Source: Oscillospiraceae bacterium (lineage in GTDB: Bacteria; Bacillota_A; Clostridia; Oscillospirales; Oscillospiraceae). From it: a stretch of 50,356 bases of DNA. The notes beneath the pieces were generated by a model, which was not told the DNA's origin, did no database searches, and saw only the letters and a list, made by a program, of their open reading frames with translations. Both the position numbers and the translations under genes were made by a program. Every line of letters starts with the position of its first letter. The stretch's first letter is position 1. The DNA is taken from positions 1 through 50,356 of the forward strand of contig JAFQDR010000119.1 in assembly GCA_017415945.1 (NCBI GenBank), in the 5' to 3' direction. This document shows positions 31,020 through 38,607 of the stretch, piece by piece.

Positions 31020-32198
31020 ATGAGAGATATGATTCTGCTCAAGCAGGGCGAAATCGTCCTGAAGGGCCTGAACAAGCGCAGCTTTGAACAGAAGCTGCTC
31101 AGCAACATCCGCACCCGTCTGAAGCTCATCGGTGACTTCAACGTGTACTCCGTACAGTCCGCGGTTTACGTAGAGCCCAAGACCGATGACGAAGATCTGG
31201 ACGCAGCATTCGAAGCACTGACCAAGGTCTTCGGCATTGCAAAGCTCACCCGCGCGGCTGCTTGTGAAAAGAACATGGATGCCATTGTGGAGCTGGCCAA
31301 GAGCTATCTGGCAGAGGATATGCGCTATGCCAAGAGCTTTAAGGTGGAAACCAAGCGCTCCGACAAGGCCTTTCCCATGACCTCCATCGAGGTCAGCCAG
31401 TACGTTGGCGGTCAGCTGAACGAGGCCTTCCCCAATGTTCCCGTGGATGTGCGCAACCCTGATCTGATCGTCCACGTTGAGATTCGTGACTACGCCGCTT
31501 ATGTCCATGCCCAGCCCACCCCCGGTGCAGGCGGTATGCCTGTTGGCTCCAACGGTCGTGCAATCACCATGCTGTCAGGCGGTATCGACAGCCCCGTATC
31601 CACCTACATGATCGCAAAGCGCGGTGTGAAGCTCATTCCCGTGCACTTCTTCTCCTTCCCCTACACCTCCGAGCTGGCAAAGCAGAAGGTCATTGAGCTG
31701 GCACAGATCCTCACCGACTACTGCGGCTCCATGATGATCGAGATCGTGCCCTTCACCAAGATTCAGGAGGAGATCCGCGACAAGTGCCCCGAGGAATATT
31801 TCACCCTCATTATGCGCCGCATGATGATGCGCATTGCCACCAAGATCGCCGAGGCCAACGGCTGCAAGGCCATCGTTACCGGCGAAAATCTGGGTCAGGT
31901 AGCTTCCCAGACTATGGAAGCTATGGCATCCACCCAGTCCGTTACCTACCTGCCCACCCTGCAGCCTCTGATCGGTATGGACAAGGAGGAGATCGTCACC
32001 ATCGCAAGAAAGATCGGTACCTTCAATACCTCCATCCTGCCCTATGAGGACTGCTGCACCGTATTCACCCCCAGGCACCCCAAGACCAAGCCCACTCTGG
32101 CAGAGGTTGCCGAAGTGGAAAGCGCACTGGATGTGGACGCACTGGTGGAAGAAGCCGTTGCCAATATCGAAAGAGTGAAGGTGAAGCTGGGTGAATAA
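31020..32198 (+). CDS. thiI: tRNA 4-thiouridine synthase ThiI
   Basis: ThiI activates tRNA U8 for thiolation and, in many bacteria, supplies sulfur for thiamine thiazole. A ferredoxin-like N-terminus and THUMP domain (to about residue 165) precede the PP-loop ATPase (MLSGGIDSPVSTYMIAKRG, about 185) with VTGENLGQVASQTMEAM. It has 392 aa and no C-terminal rhodanese domain, as usual in Firmicutes. The ATG at 31020 is preferred, with GAGGT eight bases upstream; an ATG at 31014 is too close to it. Many GCA, GTT and CTG codons suggest good expression. The cinA start overlaps its stop. Confidence 0.95.
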   Translation: MRDMILLKQGEIVLKGLNKRSFEQKLLSNIRTRLKLIGDFNVYSVQSAVYVEPKTDDEDLDAAFEALTKVFGIAKLTRAAACEKNMDAIVELAKSYLAEDMRYAKSFKVETKRSDKAFPMTSIEVSQYVGGQLNEAFPNVPVDVRNPDLIVHVEIRDYAAYVHAQPTPGAGGMPVGSNGRAITMLSGGIDSPVSTYMIAKRGVKLIPVHFFSFPYTSELAKQKVIELAQILTDYCGSMMIEIVPFTKIQEEIRDKCPEEYFTLIMRRMMMRIATKIAEANGCKAIVTGENLGQVASQTMEAMASTQSVTYLPTLQPLIGMDKEEIVTIARKIGTFNTSILPYEDCCTVFTPRHPKTKPTLAEVAEVESALDVDALVEEAVANIERVKVKLGE

Positions 32199-33462
32199 CA
32201 GCCATGCAGTGGAGATTATCGGCGTTGGCACAGAACTGCTGCTGGGCGGCACCACCAACACCGATGCAAGAGATATTTCCGAAATGCTCACGCAGCTGGG
32301 CATCAACGTGTTCTATCACACCGTGGTGGGGGATAACCCTGCCCGTCTCCGTCAGGTCATGGACATTGCCATGGGCCGTGCGGATATCATCATTACCACA
32401 GGGGGCTTGGGCCCCACCTGCGATGATCTGACCAAGAACATCATCGCCGAGGCACTGGGCCGTAAGCTGGGGTACAATGAAGCAGAAGGCGAAAAGCTGC
32501 GGGCTTATTTTGAACGCCGCCAAAAACCCATGACCGACAACAATCTGCAGCAGGTGTATCTGCCCGAGGGCTGTATCGTTCTGTCCAACGACTGGGGCAC
32601 CGCACCCGGGTGCATTGTGGAAGGCGAAAACCACACCGTCATTATGCTGCCCGGTCCTCCCCACGAGTGCAACAGCATGATGAAGTACCGTGTCATGCCC
32701 TATCTGGAGTCCAAGAGCGGCGGTGTTATCGTCAGCCACAACTACCAGATTTTCGGTATGGGCGAAAGCGAGATGGAAAATGTCCTCCGTGAGGAAATGA
32801 ACACCTACACCAACCCCACCATTGCCCCCTATGCAAAACGGTATGAGTGCTTTGTCCGCGTTACCGCCAAGGCGGATACGGCGGAGCAGGCAGAGGAAAT
32901 GATCGCCCCTGTTGGGGAGATGGTGAAGGCCAAGCTGGGCAATGTGGTCTATGGCGTGGACGTAGAGGGTCTGGACCGACTGGCCTTTGACCTGCTGCTG
33001 GAACGAGGCATGACCATGTCCGTAGCGGAAAGCTGCACGGGTGGGCTTCTTGCCAAGCGCATGACCGACTTCCCCGGCTCCTCCTCGGTGTTCCTGGGGG
33101 GCGTGGTCAGCTACACCAATGAAATGAAGATCAAGGTGCTGGGGGTCAAGCCCGAAACCATCGAAGCCCACACCGTGTACAGCGAGGAAGTGGCGCGGGA
33201 AATGGCCGACGGGGTCAAGGCTCTCACAGGCAGTGATATCGCACTGTCCTTCACGGGACTTGCGGGCCCCGACGGGGATGGCATCCACAAGGTAGGCACC
33301 GTGTGCATCGGCTTGGCCACACCCGAGGGGACCATTGCCGTGAAGGTGCTGATTCCCGGGAAGAACCGCGAGAATGTGCGCATGATCGCCACCCAGCGTG
33401 GACTGGATATGGTACGCAGATATTTGACAGGCCTGCCTGTTGAAATGGCGGAAGTGGTATAA
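32191..33462 (+). CDS. cinA: CinA-family protein
   Basis: A 423-aa two-domain protein. The N-terminal MoaB/MogA-like (COG1058) domain reads EIIGVGTELLLGGTTNTDARDISEML and TTGGLGPTCDDLTKNIIAEAL. The C-terminal CinA amidohydrolase domain reads SVAESCTGGLLAKRMTDFPGSSSVFLGGVVSYTNEMK and SFTGLAGPDGDG, the nicotinamide-nucleotide amidase (PncC) signature. Likely activities are ADP-ribose pyrophosphatase and NMN deamidase in pyridine-nucleotide salvage. The start is a GTG at 32191 overlapping the thiI stop with AAGGTG upstream. A terminator follows. Confidence 0.94.
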   Translation: MNNSHAVEIIGVGTELLLGGTTNTDARDISEMLTQLGINVFYHTVVGDNPARLRQVMDIAMGRADIIITTGGLGPTCDDLTKNIIAEALGRKLGYNEAEGEKLRAYFERRQKPMTDNNLQQVYLPEGCIVLSNDWGTAPGCIVEGENHTVIMLPGPPHECNSMMKYRVMPYLESKSGGVIVSHNYQIFGMGESEMENVLREEMNTYTNPTIAPYAKRYECFVRVTAKADTAEQAEEMIAPVGEMVKAKLGNVVYGVDVEGLDRLAFDLLLERGMTMSVAESCTGGLLAKRMTDFPGSSSVFLGGVVSYTNEMKIKVLGVKPETIEAHTVYSEEVAREMADGVKALTGSDIALSFTGLAGPDGDGIHKVGTVCIGLATPEGTIAVKVLIPGKNRENVRMIATQRGLDMVRRYLTGLPVEMAEVV

Positions 33463-33473
33463 ATGTAAAAAAG

Positions 33474-33512
33474 ACTCCCTTTACTTCGATGAGTGAAGGG
33501 AGTAGTTTTATT
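33474..33512 (+). terminator. Terminator of thiI-cinA
   Basis: ACTCCCTTTACT / AGTGAAGGGAGT stem with one wobble pair followed by AGTTTTATTTA. Confidence 0.8.
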
Positions 33513-33529
33513 TATACGCCGACCTTAGT

Positions 33530-33685
33530 GTTGAGATCCTTCGCATACGCTCAGGATGACAAACGTTGGTTGGATGACAAAGACGGAGGGTCTATTTAAC
33601 TGCGGTGTAGTTAGTTGTTGCGAGGATGAAAATAGCTTGCTGCACCCTGTCATCCTGAGCGCAGCGAAGGATCTCAAGGGCTTGC
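33530..33685. repeat. GTCATCCTGAGCG-type inverted repeat pair, left of the GIY-YIG gene
   Basis: GAGATCCTTCGCATACGCTC...AGGATGACA at 33533-33562 faces TGTCATCCTGAGCGCAGCGAAGGATCTC at about 33648-33677. The end sequence is also used at 34034-34125 and 46533-46650. Confidence 0.8.
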
Positions 33686-33708
33686 TTATGTAGTGGGATG
33701 ACGAAGCG

Positions 33709-33996
33709 TTAATACAGCTCCATTTCTTTGCCTAAGTCTTTCCATTCGGGATTCATAGAGTTGATGAGATCCTCTTTTCGCTTGCGAGTCCAGCCTTTGA
33801 TTTGCTTCTCGCGCTCGATAGCGCCCCACACATCTTCTCCGTACTCAAAATACACGAGTTTATGGACGTTATATTTGGCGGTAAATCCCGGGACAAGGTG
33901 GTTTCGATGCTCATGAAGTCGCCTCTGTAAGTCATTGGTCATACCTGTATATAACACACTGTGTCCTTTGTTGGTGAGAATGTAGACATAATACAT
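33709..33996 (-). CDS. GIY-YIG domain protein (small, URI-like)
   Basis: A 95-aa protein. The GIY-YIG core YYVYILTNKGHSVLYTGMTNDLQRRLHEH is followed by the conserved Glu segment (AIEREKQIKGWTRKRKEDLI) and the ending MNPEWKDLG. AAAGG lies before the ATG. The gene is closely bracketed by two inverted GTCATCCTGAGCG repeat pairs (33530-33685 and 34030-34127), the layout expected if gene and repeats travel together. It is too small and simple for a homing endonuclease. Function unproven. Confidence 0.9.
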   Translation of the reverse strand: MYYVYILTNKGHSVLYTGMTNDLQRRLHEHRNHLVPGFTAKYNVHKLVYFEYGEDVWGAIEREKQIKGWTRKRKEDLINSMNPEWKDLGKEMELY

Positions 33997-34029
33997 GGCA
34001 AATTACCTTTCTTTTTTACGCTGCCCTTA

Positions 34030-34127
34030 GCGTTGAGATCCTTCGCATACGCTCAGGATGACAAGGGTTGGTGGTGAGTTGGAGTTGTGTGTCATCCTGA
34101 GCGCAGCGAAGGATCTCAAGGGCTTGC
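34030..34127. repeat. GTCATCCTGAGCG-type inverted repeat pair, right of the GIY-YIG gene
   Basis: GAGATCCTTCGCATACGCTC...AGGATGACA at 34034-34062 faces TGTCATCCTGAGCGCAGCGAAGGATCTC at about 34092-34119, followed by AAGGGCTTGCG as in the left pair. Confidence 0.8.
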
Positions 34128-34144
34128 GAATGTAAAATCTGTGC

Positions 34145-34573
34145 TTACTTCTTAAACACAAACAGCTTGCTGAGGATATAGTTCAGCACGATAACTGCCA
34201 CGCTGACCACGACCTTGGACACCATGCCGTCGATGCCGAAGATGGTCTGATTCAGTCCGATGGCCACCAGTGCGGGGACGGCAATCATCTCAAAGACCCC
34301 CGTTGCCACACGGGAGGACAGGAACTTGCCCAATTCGGGGAACACTACATTCCCTGCCCAGCTCTTGCTTTGGAATACCCACAGCTTATTGGTCACAAAG
34401 GCGAAGCTCACGGCGCATACCCAAGAGCCCACATTGCCCCAGAATACACTTGCCCCAAGGAGGACGAACAGACTGTAAGAGCCCCAGCTGACCACGGTGG
34501 TCATGCCGCCCCAAAACAAATAGTCAATGGCTTCCTTGTATGCCTCATATATCTTACAAATGAATTTCATCAT
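34145..34573 (-). CDS. GtrA-family membrane protein
   Basis: A protein of about 142 aa with four predicted helices. It shows the GtrA pattern: YEAYKEAIDYLFWGGMTTVVSWGSYSLF, then VGSWVCAVSFAFVTNKLWVFQSKSW and a final ILNYILSKLFVFKK. GtrA proteins are proposed to flip polyprenyl-phosphate sugars or assist glycan modification; a GtrB-like transferase is at 7832. Start at 34573 (ATGATG) or 34570. GAGGG lies in the 3' arm of an upstream terminator hairpin. The promoter at 34605-34633 begins transcription inside that hairpin, so the hairpin should not form on this gene's own mRNA. Confidence 0.87.
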   Translation of the reverse strand: MMKFICKIYEAYKEAIDYLFWGGMTTVVSWGSYSLFVLLGASVFWGNVGSWVCAVSFAFVTNKLWVFQSKSWAGNVVFPELGKFLSSRVATGVFEMIAVPALVAIGLNQTIFGIDGMVSKVVVSVAVIVLNYILSKLFVFKK

Positions 34574-34606
34574 AAAAAATACCCTCATTCTTTGGAATGA
34601 GGGTAT
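34573..34606 (-). terminator. Terminator at the GtrA start, overlapping its promoter
   Basis: On the minus strand, AATACCCTCATTC / GAATGAGGGTATT is followed by TTTT and the GtrA ATG. It would stop read-through from the MFS gene. Confidence 0.75.
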
Positions 34607-34633
34607 TGTACCATTTTAGGGGGAAGTTTTCAA
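34605..34633 (-). promoter_or_regulatory. Promoter of the GtrA gene
   Basis: TTGAAA (34633-34628), 17 bases, TACAAT (34610-34605). The -10 overlaps the 5' arm of the terminator hairpin. Confidence 0.75.
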
Positions 34634-34655
34634 CTGTGGGACAATGTGTCCATTA

Positions 34656-34739
34656 TGTAGGGGCCGCCGTTCGCGGCGGTCCGATATTACTGCGGCGGTG
34701 TACGAACAAGCGGACCGTCGAGGACGACGGTCCCTACGA
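34656..34739. repeat. REP pair, GGGCCGCCG left / GGACCGTCG right
   Basis: TGTAGGGGCCGCCGTTCGCG begins a GCCGCCG/CGGCGGT hairpin; GGACCGTCGAGGACGACGG and TCCCTACG end the right one. The ends differ in stem sequence; GTACGAACAAG lies between. Confidence 0.7.
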
Positions 34740-34752
34740 TGGGGGACGGAAG

Positions 34753-35949
34753 TTATTCTGCGGTGTGCCTCTTGATTAGGAACGAAATCAGTCCGCTCAG
34801 CCCGATCAGTGCGCCCAAGACCCACAGCCCCGCGCCCGCAGTGCCGAGGGCATCACCGATCCATCCCACCACAGGACTTGCGGCGATCATCAGCACACTG
34901 TAAGCCATCATGTTCACGCTGACCAATGTGGCCCGCTGATCTGCGGGATACAGGCGGTTCAGGGCATTTTGCAGATGCAGTACCCACGCATCCATAGCTG
35001 CCGCTGCCAGTGCGGCACCTGCGATGGCGGGCACGATGGAGGCTGCCCCCGCAATTACGGTGCCGCTCCCCACGAGGATGGCGCATAGGCTGTACAGTCG
35101 GGGAATGCTCTTGGGGCGCAGTCGCTTCCCCATGGCGGTGCCCCACATACGGGCGGCCGCAATGCACATGACGGGCAGCCCCAGCCACATGGTGGGCACC
35201 CCTTGTTCACTCAAACGCTGCTGCAAAAACATCAGGGTCAGATAGCTTGGCAGGGTCACAAAGCCGTCTGCCAGCATGAGCACCGCGGCTTTTGGATGGC
35301 TGCGGAGAAATCCCGCCACTATGGAGATATGCTCCCGAAACCGCGCCTTCAGGTCTGCAAAGGGGTGCTGTTGGCGAGCTGCCTGCTGTTTGGTGACGGT
35401 GGGCTCTGTCAGACTTAAGGCGGTCAGCATCCGCACCAGACAGATACCTGAATCCAGCAGATAAAAGCCCACATAGCTCCACACCGCCGCCAGACCTGCG
35501 GCAAGGTTGCTGCACAGAAAGCCCAGATTCTGCATTTGGTTGTAAGCGGCAGACTTGGGGATGTACTTGTCTGCATTGTCCGCCTGCACCAGACTGTCAT
35601 ACAGCAGGGCCTCGTCGCTTCCCGACAGGAAGCTGCCCGACAAGGCGGAGAATACCATGGACAGGCATACCCCGAAAAAGCTGCGGCTAAATGCCATGAG
35701 CAGAGCGCTGACCATGCCGCAAAATCCCGCCATTGCCAGACAGCGGCGGCGCCCTATGAGGTCGGCGGCCATGCCCGAGGGGATCTCGCACAGGAGAGAA
35801 ACCATGTGGAAAATACCTTCCGCAAGCCCTACCTGCCACAGGGAGAAGCCGCGGCTGATGAGAAAGACCACCCACACCGCATCGGTGATGCGAAGACAGG
35901 CGGAAAAGCCGAAGAAATTCAGTCTTCGGAGCTGGGTTTGTATGTTCAT
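34753..35949 (-). CDS. MFS transporter, probable drug exporter
   Basis: A 398-aa major-facilitator protein with about 12 hydrophobic segments. Motif A-like ADLIGRRRCLAMAG is near residue 65. GSDEALLYDSLVQADNADKY follows, a segment seen in a branch of predicted efflux MFS proteins. The start at 35949 has AAAGGATGGTATTTT upstream. The 5' leader is long (over 220 bp) and holds a promoter, a 15-codon leader ORF and an attenuator-like terminator. That is the arrangement known for antibiotic-inducible genes, and supports an export role for a ribosome-targeting compound. The drug itself cannot be read from sequence. Confidence 0.85.
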   Translation of the reverse strand: MNIQTQLRRLNFFGFSACLRITDAVWVVFLISRGFSLWQVGLAEGIFHMVSLLCEIPSGMAADLIGRRRCLAMAGFCGMVSALLMAFSRSFFGVCLSMVFSALSGSFLSGSDEALLYDSLVQADNADKYIPKSAAYNQMQNLGFLCSNLAAGLAAVWSYVGFYLLDSGICLVRMLTALSLTEPTVTKQQAARQQHPFADLKARFREHISIVAGFLRSHPKAAVLMLADGFVTLPSYLTLMFLQQRLSEQGVPTMWLGLPVMCIAAARMWGTAMGKRLRPKSIPRLYSLCAILVGSGTVIAGAASIVPAIAGAALAAAAMDAWVLHLQNALNRLYPADQRATLVSVNMMAYSVLMIAASPVVGWIGDALGTAGAGLWVLGALIGLSGLISFLIKRHTAE

Positions 35950-35987
35950 AAAATACCATCCTTTCAAGGAACGGTGAAAATGGGCGC

Positions 35988-36040
35988 AAAAAAACCGCCA
36001 TGCCAAAGGCACGCGGTGCAATCCCATTGCCCACGCTTAC
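35988..36040 (-). promoter_or_regulatory. Attenuator of the MFS gene (competing hairpins)
   Basis: The terminator is CCGC-GTGCC TTT GGCAT-GGCGG (36016 to 35995) followed by seven T. Immediately upstream, CGTGG-GCAAT (36035-36026) can pair with ATTGC-A-CCGCG (36022-36012), using the same CCGCG and so preventing the terminator. This is a standard antiterminator/terminator switch. Confidence 0.7.
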
Positions 36041-36091
36041 CGTTTTTGTGTTGTGTCCGTGAAAAAGGGCGCACTTACCCCTTGGATGGTA

Positions 36092-36139
36092 TTAAGGGTT
36101 TCCTTTCGCAAGGAATCTGAAGCCCATAACCCAACGCAT
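36092..36139 (-). CDS. Leader peptide of the MFS gene
   Basis: MRWVMGFRFLAKGNP, 15 codons, with AAAGGAG about nine bases upstream and a promoter 40 bp before it. It lies 50-100 bases upstream of the competing hairpins. Stalling of an antibiotic-bound ribosome here would plausibly alter folding downstream. No aromatic- or other biosynthetic-codon run is present, so amino-acid attenuation is unlikely. Confidence 0.7.
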   Translation of the reverse strand: MRWVMGFRFLAKGNP

Positions 36140-36176
36140 TCCACGGCACTCCTTTCGGTAAGATGGTATATAAAGT

Positions 36177-36205
36177 ATTATAGCACTTGGCTGAGGACGA
36201 TGCAA
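36177..36205 (-). promoter_or_regulatory. Promoter of the MFS leader
   Basis: TTGCAT (36205-36200), 17 bases, TATAAT (36182-36177) on the minus strand. Confidence 0.75.
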
Positions 36206-36226
36206 GTGGGATAGCCGCGCCAATCC

Positions 36227-36334
36227 TGTAGGGGCGGATAGTATCCGCCCGCATCTGCGCAGTGGGGAAGAGCGGCGCATTGCGGTTTCTGCGCAGGACA
36301 ACCGACATTTGAGGCGGCAGATTGCCGCCCCTAC
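36227..36334. repeat. REP pair, GGCGGATAGTATCCGCC left / GGCGGCAATCTGCCGCC right
   Basis: TGTAGGGGCGGATAGTATCC starts it and GGCAGATTGCCGCCCCTAC ends it, with CTGCGCAGTGGG...GCGGTTTCTGCGCAGGAC between. It is close to the elements at 24222-24331 and 41994-42085. Confidence 0.8.
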
Positions 36335-36377
36335 AAGGAAAGTTGTTTGAAATCGCTGCGAAACCATAACTTATAAT

Positions 36378-36405
36378 ACCAAATCCAATTCGCCGGAATT
36401 GGATT
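36378..36405. repeat. AAATCCAATTC hairpin
   Basis: AAATCCAATTC GCCG GAATTGGATTT; same arms as the terminator at 19589. No T tract, and no gene ends directly here, so it is a repeat copy rather than a proven terminator. Confidence 0.6.
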
Positions 36406-36446
36406 TGACAACTTCTCTTCTCTTTTCTCTCTTATTTCTTATCTCA

Positions 36447-36484
36447 CGCAAAAACACCCTCGACTTTGTCGAAGGTGTTTTACG
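36447..36484 (-). terminator. Terminator of lepA
   Basis: On the minus strand, AAACACCTTCGAC AAA GTCGAGGGTGTTT followed by TTG; 10 bases after the stop codon. Confidence 0.8.
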
Positions 36485-36491
36485 TGTTTTG

Positions 36492-38300
36492 TTATTCTTC
36501 GTCCAGCTTGAGGACTGCGAGGAATGCTTCCGTGGGGATGGAGACCGTACCCAGCTGGCGCATCTTCTTCTTGCCTTCCTTCTGCTTTTCCAGCAGCTTC
36601 TTTTTACGGGTGATGTCGCCGCCGTAGCACTTTGCAAGAACGTCCTTGCGCATTGCCTTGACGGTTTCGCGAGCGATGATCTTGCCGCCGATGGCTGCCT
36701 GAATGGGAACTTCAAACATCTGTCTGGGGATGTTCTCCTTCAGCTTTTCGCACAGACGGCGGGCGCGGCCGTATGCCTTGTCCTTGTGTGCAATGAAGCT
36801 CAAAGCGTCAACGGGGTCGCCGTTGAGCTTCAAGTCAACCTTTACCAGATTGGAGATGCGGTAGTCCGCCAGTTCGTAGTCCAGAGAAGCGTAGCCGCGG
36901 GTACGTGCCTTCAGAGAGTCGAAGAAGTCGTAAATGATTTCGTTGAGAGGCATATCGTACTTCAGCTCTACCAGATGGGAGTCCAGATACTGCATATCCT
37001 TGTACTCGCCGCGCTTGTCCTGACACAGGGGCATGATGTTGCCGACGTATTCCTGAGGGGTGATGATGCTTACGTGCATATAGGGCTCATAAGCCTCGGC
37101 AATATGGGTAGGGTCGGGGTAGTTGTGGGGGTTATCCACCATGATGACGCTGCCGTCGTTTTTCACGATCTTGTAGATTACGGAGGGCATGGTGGTGACC
37201 AGATCCAGATCGAACTCACGTTCCAGACGTTCTTGAATGACCTCCATGTGCAGCATGCCCAGGAAGCCGCAGCGGAAGCCGAAGCCCAGTGCGATAGAGG
37301 ATTCGGGCTCATAGGACAGGGAAGCGTCGTTGAGCTTCAGCTTGTCCAAGGCATCACGGAGAGCGGGGTAGTCGGAGCCGTCCACGGTGTAAATACCGCA
37401 GTAGACCATGGACTGGGCGGGACGGTAGCCGGGCAGAGGATCGGGTGTGGGAGCAGCTGCCAAGGTGACGGTGTCGCCTACCTGCGTATCGCTCACGTTC
37501 TTGATGGAGGCGGTGAAGTAGCCTACGTCACCTGCTGCCAGCTCAGCGCAGGGTACCAGACCCAGTGCACCCAGATGGCCCACCTCGATGACCTTGTACT
37601 TGGCACCTGTGCTCATCATCAGCACCTCGTCGTCCTTCTTCAGTCTGCCGTCCACAATACGCATGAGTACAATAACGCCGCGGTAGGGGTCGTACTGGCT
37701 GTCGAAAATCAGAGCCTTCAGAGGTGCGTCGGGGTCGCCGTCGGGAGCGGGGATGTTATTGACCACATCCTCCACAACCGCACGGATGTTGATGCCGGTT
37801 TTTGCGGAGATCTCGGGAGCATCCATGGCGGGAATGCCGATGATGTCCTCCACTTCCTGCTTGGCGCGGAGAGGGTCTGCTGCGGGCAGGTCGATCTTGT
37901 TAATGACGGGCAGGATCTCCAGATTGTGGTCCAGTGCCAGATAGGTGTTGGACAGGGTCTGGGCTTCCACGCCCTGAGATGCGTCAACGATGAGCAGTGC
38001 GCCCTCGCAAGCAGCCAGAGAGCGGGACACTTCGTAGTTAAAGTCTACGTGACCGGGGGTGTCGATGAGGTTCAGGGTATAGGTCTCGCCGTCGTCTGCC
38101 AGATAGTTCATCTGAACCGCGCGAGCCTTAATGGTGATGCCGCGTTCCTTTTCCAGATCCATGTTGTCGAGGATCTGGTCTTCCATGATGCGGTCCTCTA
38201 CTGCACCGCACAGCTGGATGATGCGGTCGGACAGGGTGGATTTGCCATGGTCGATGTGGGCAATGATAGAGAAATTGCGAATCTTGTTCTGGTCGATCAT
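36492..38300 (-). CDS. lepA: Elongation factor 4 (LepA)
   Basis: LepA is a ribosome-associated GTPase affecting initiation and back-translocation. All features are present: [14 protein letters not shown] (G1), ERGITIKA (switch), [16 protein letters not shown] (G3), [10 protein letters not shown] (G4), and the LepA-specific C-terminal domain with [22 protein letters not shown]. It has 602 aa, the normal length. The ATG at 38300 follows AAAGGGAG by nine bases; upstream in-frame codons lie in the promoter region. Extended -10 promoter at 38356. Monocistronic, with a terminator at 36447. Confidence 0.97.
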   Translation of the reverse strand: MIDQNKIRNFSIIAHIDHGKSTLSDRIIQLCGAVEDRIMEDQILDNMDLEKERGITIKARAVQMNYLADDGETYTLNLIDTPGHVDFNYEVSRSLAACEGALLIVDASQGVEAQTLSNTYLALDHNLEILPVINKIDLPAADPLRAKQEVEDIIGIPAMDAPEISAKTGINIRAVVEDVVNNIPAPDGDPDAPLKALIFDSQYDPYRGVIVLMRIVDGRLKKDDEVLMMSTGAKYKVIEVGHLGALGLVPCAELAAGDVGYFTASIKNVSDTQVGDTVTLAAAPTPDPLPGYRPAQSMVYCGIYTVDGSDYPALRDALDKLKLNDASLSYEPESSIALGFGFRCGFLGMLHMEVIQERLEREFDLDLVTTMPSVIYKIVKNDGSVIMVDNPHNYPDPTHIAEAYEPYMHVSIITPQEYVGNIMPLCQDKRGEYKDMQYLDSHLVELKYDMPLNEIIYDFFDSLKARTRGYASLDYELADYRISNLVKVDLKLNGDPVDALSFIAHKDKAYGRARRLCEKLKENIPRQMFEVPIQAAIGGKIIARETVKAMRKDVLAKCYGGDITRKKKLLEKQKEGKKKMRQLGTVSIPTEAFLAVLKLDEE

Positions 38301-38355
38301 ATAGGTAAAACTCCCTTTTGGTATTGAAGTTGGAATTTCGTTACAATTACGCTCC

Positions 38356-38378
38356 ATTATACCAGAAAACCGCAGGAT
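38356..38378 (-). promoter_or_regulatory. Extended -10 promoter of lepA
   Basis: TGGTATAAT on the minus strand (TATAAT at 38361-38356); the -35 is weak. Confidence 0.55.
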
Positions 38379-38428
38379 TGAAAAGAGAAATATGCAAATT
38401 ATAAGGACTGTGTTTGTTATATGCATCG

Positions 38429-38546
38429 CCGTAGGGAGCGTCGTCCCCGACGCTCCGTTACGCAGTGGTAGATTGCCGATGGACGGAAAAATGCAGAGTG
38501 TTCAACTGCGGTGACCGCGGAGCGTCGGGGACGACGCTCCCTACGA
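38429..38546. repeat. REP-pair element, GAGCGTCGTCC type
   Basis: CCGTAGGGAGCGTCGTCCCC starts and GGGGACGACGCTCCCTACG ends the element, with a spacer (GCAGTGGTAGATTGCCGATGG...) similar to 71-197 and 50249-50356. It fills the lepA-scfB gap. Confidence 0.82.
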
Positions 38547-38607
38547 GTCGAGAAAGTTGGTGCGGAGATAAAAACAAGGAGAACCGTTATCGGTTCTCCT
38601 CGAAGTT

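Noticed and set aside
33709..33996. Homing endonuclease in an intron or intein
   Set aside because: The protein is only the GIY-YIG domain, lies between genes, and no split gene or intron structure flanks it.
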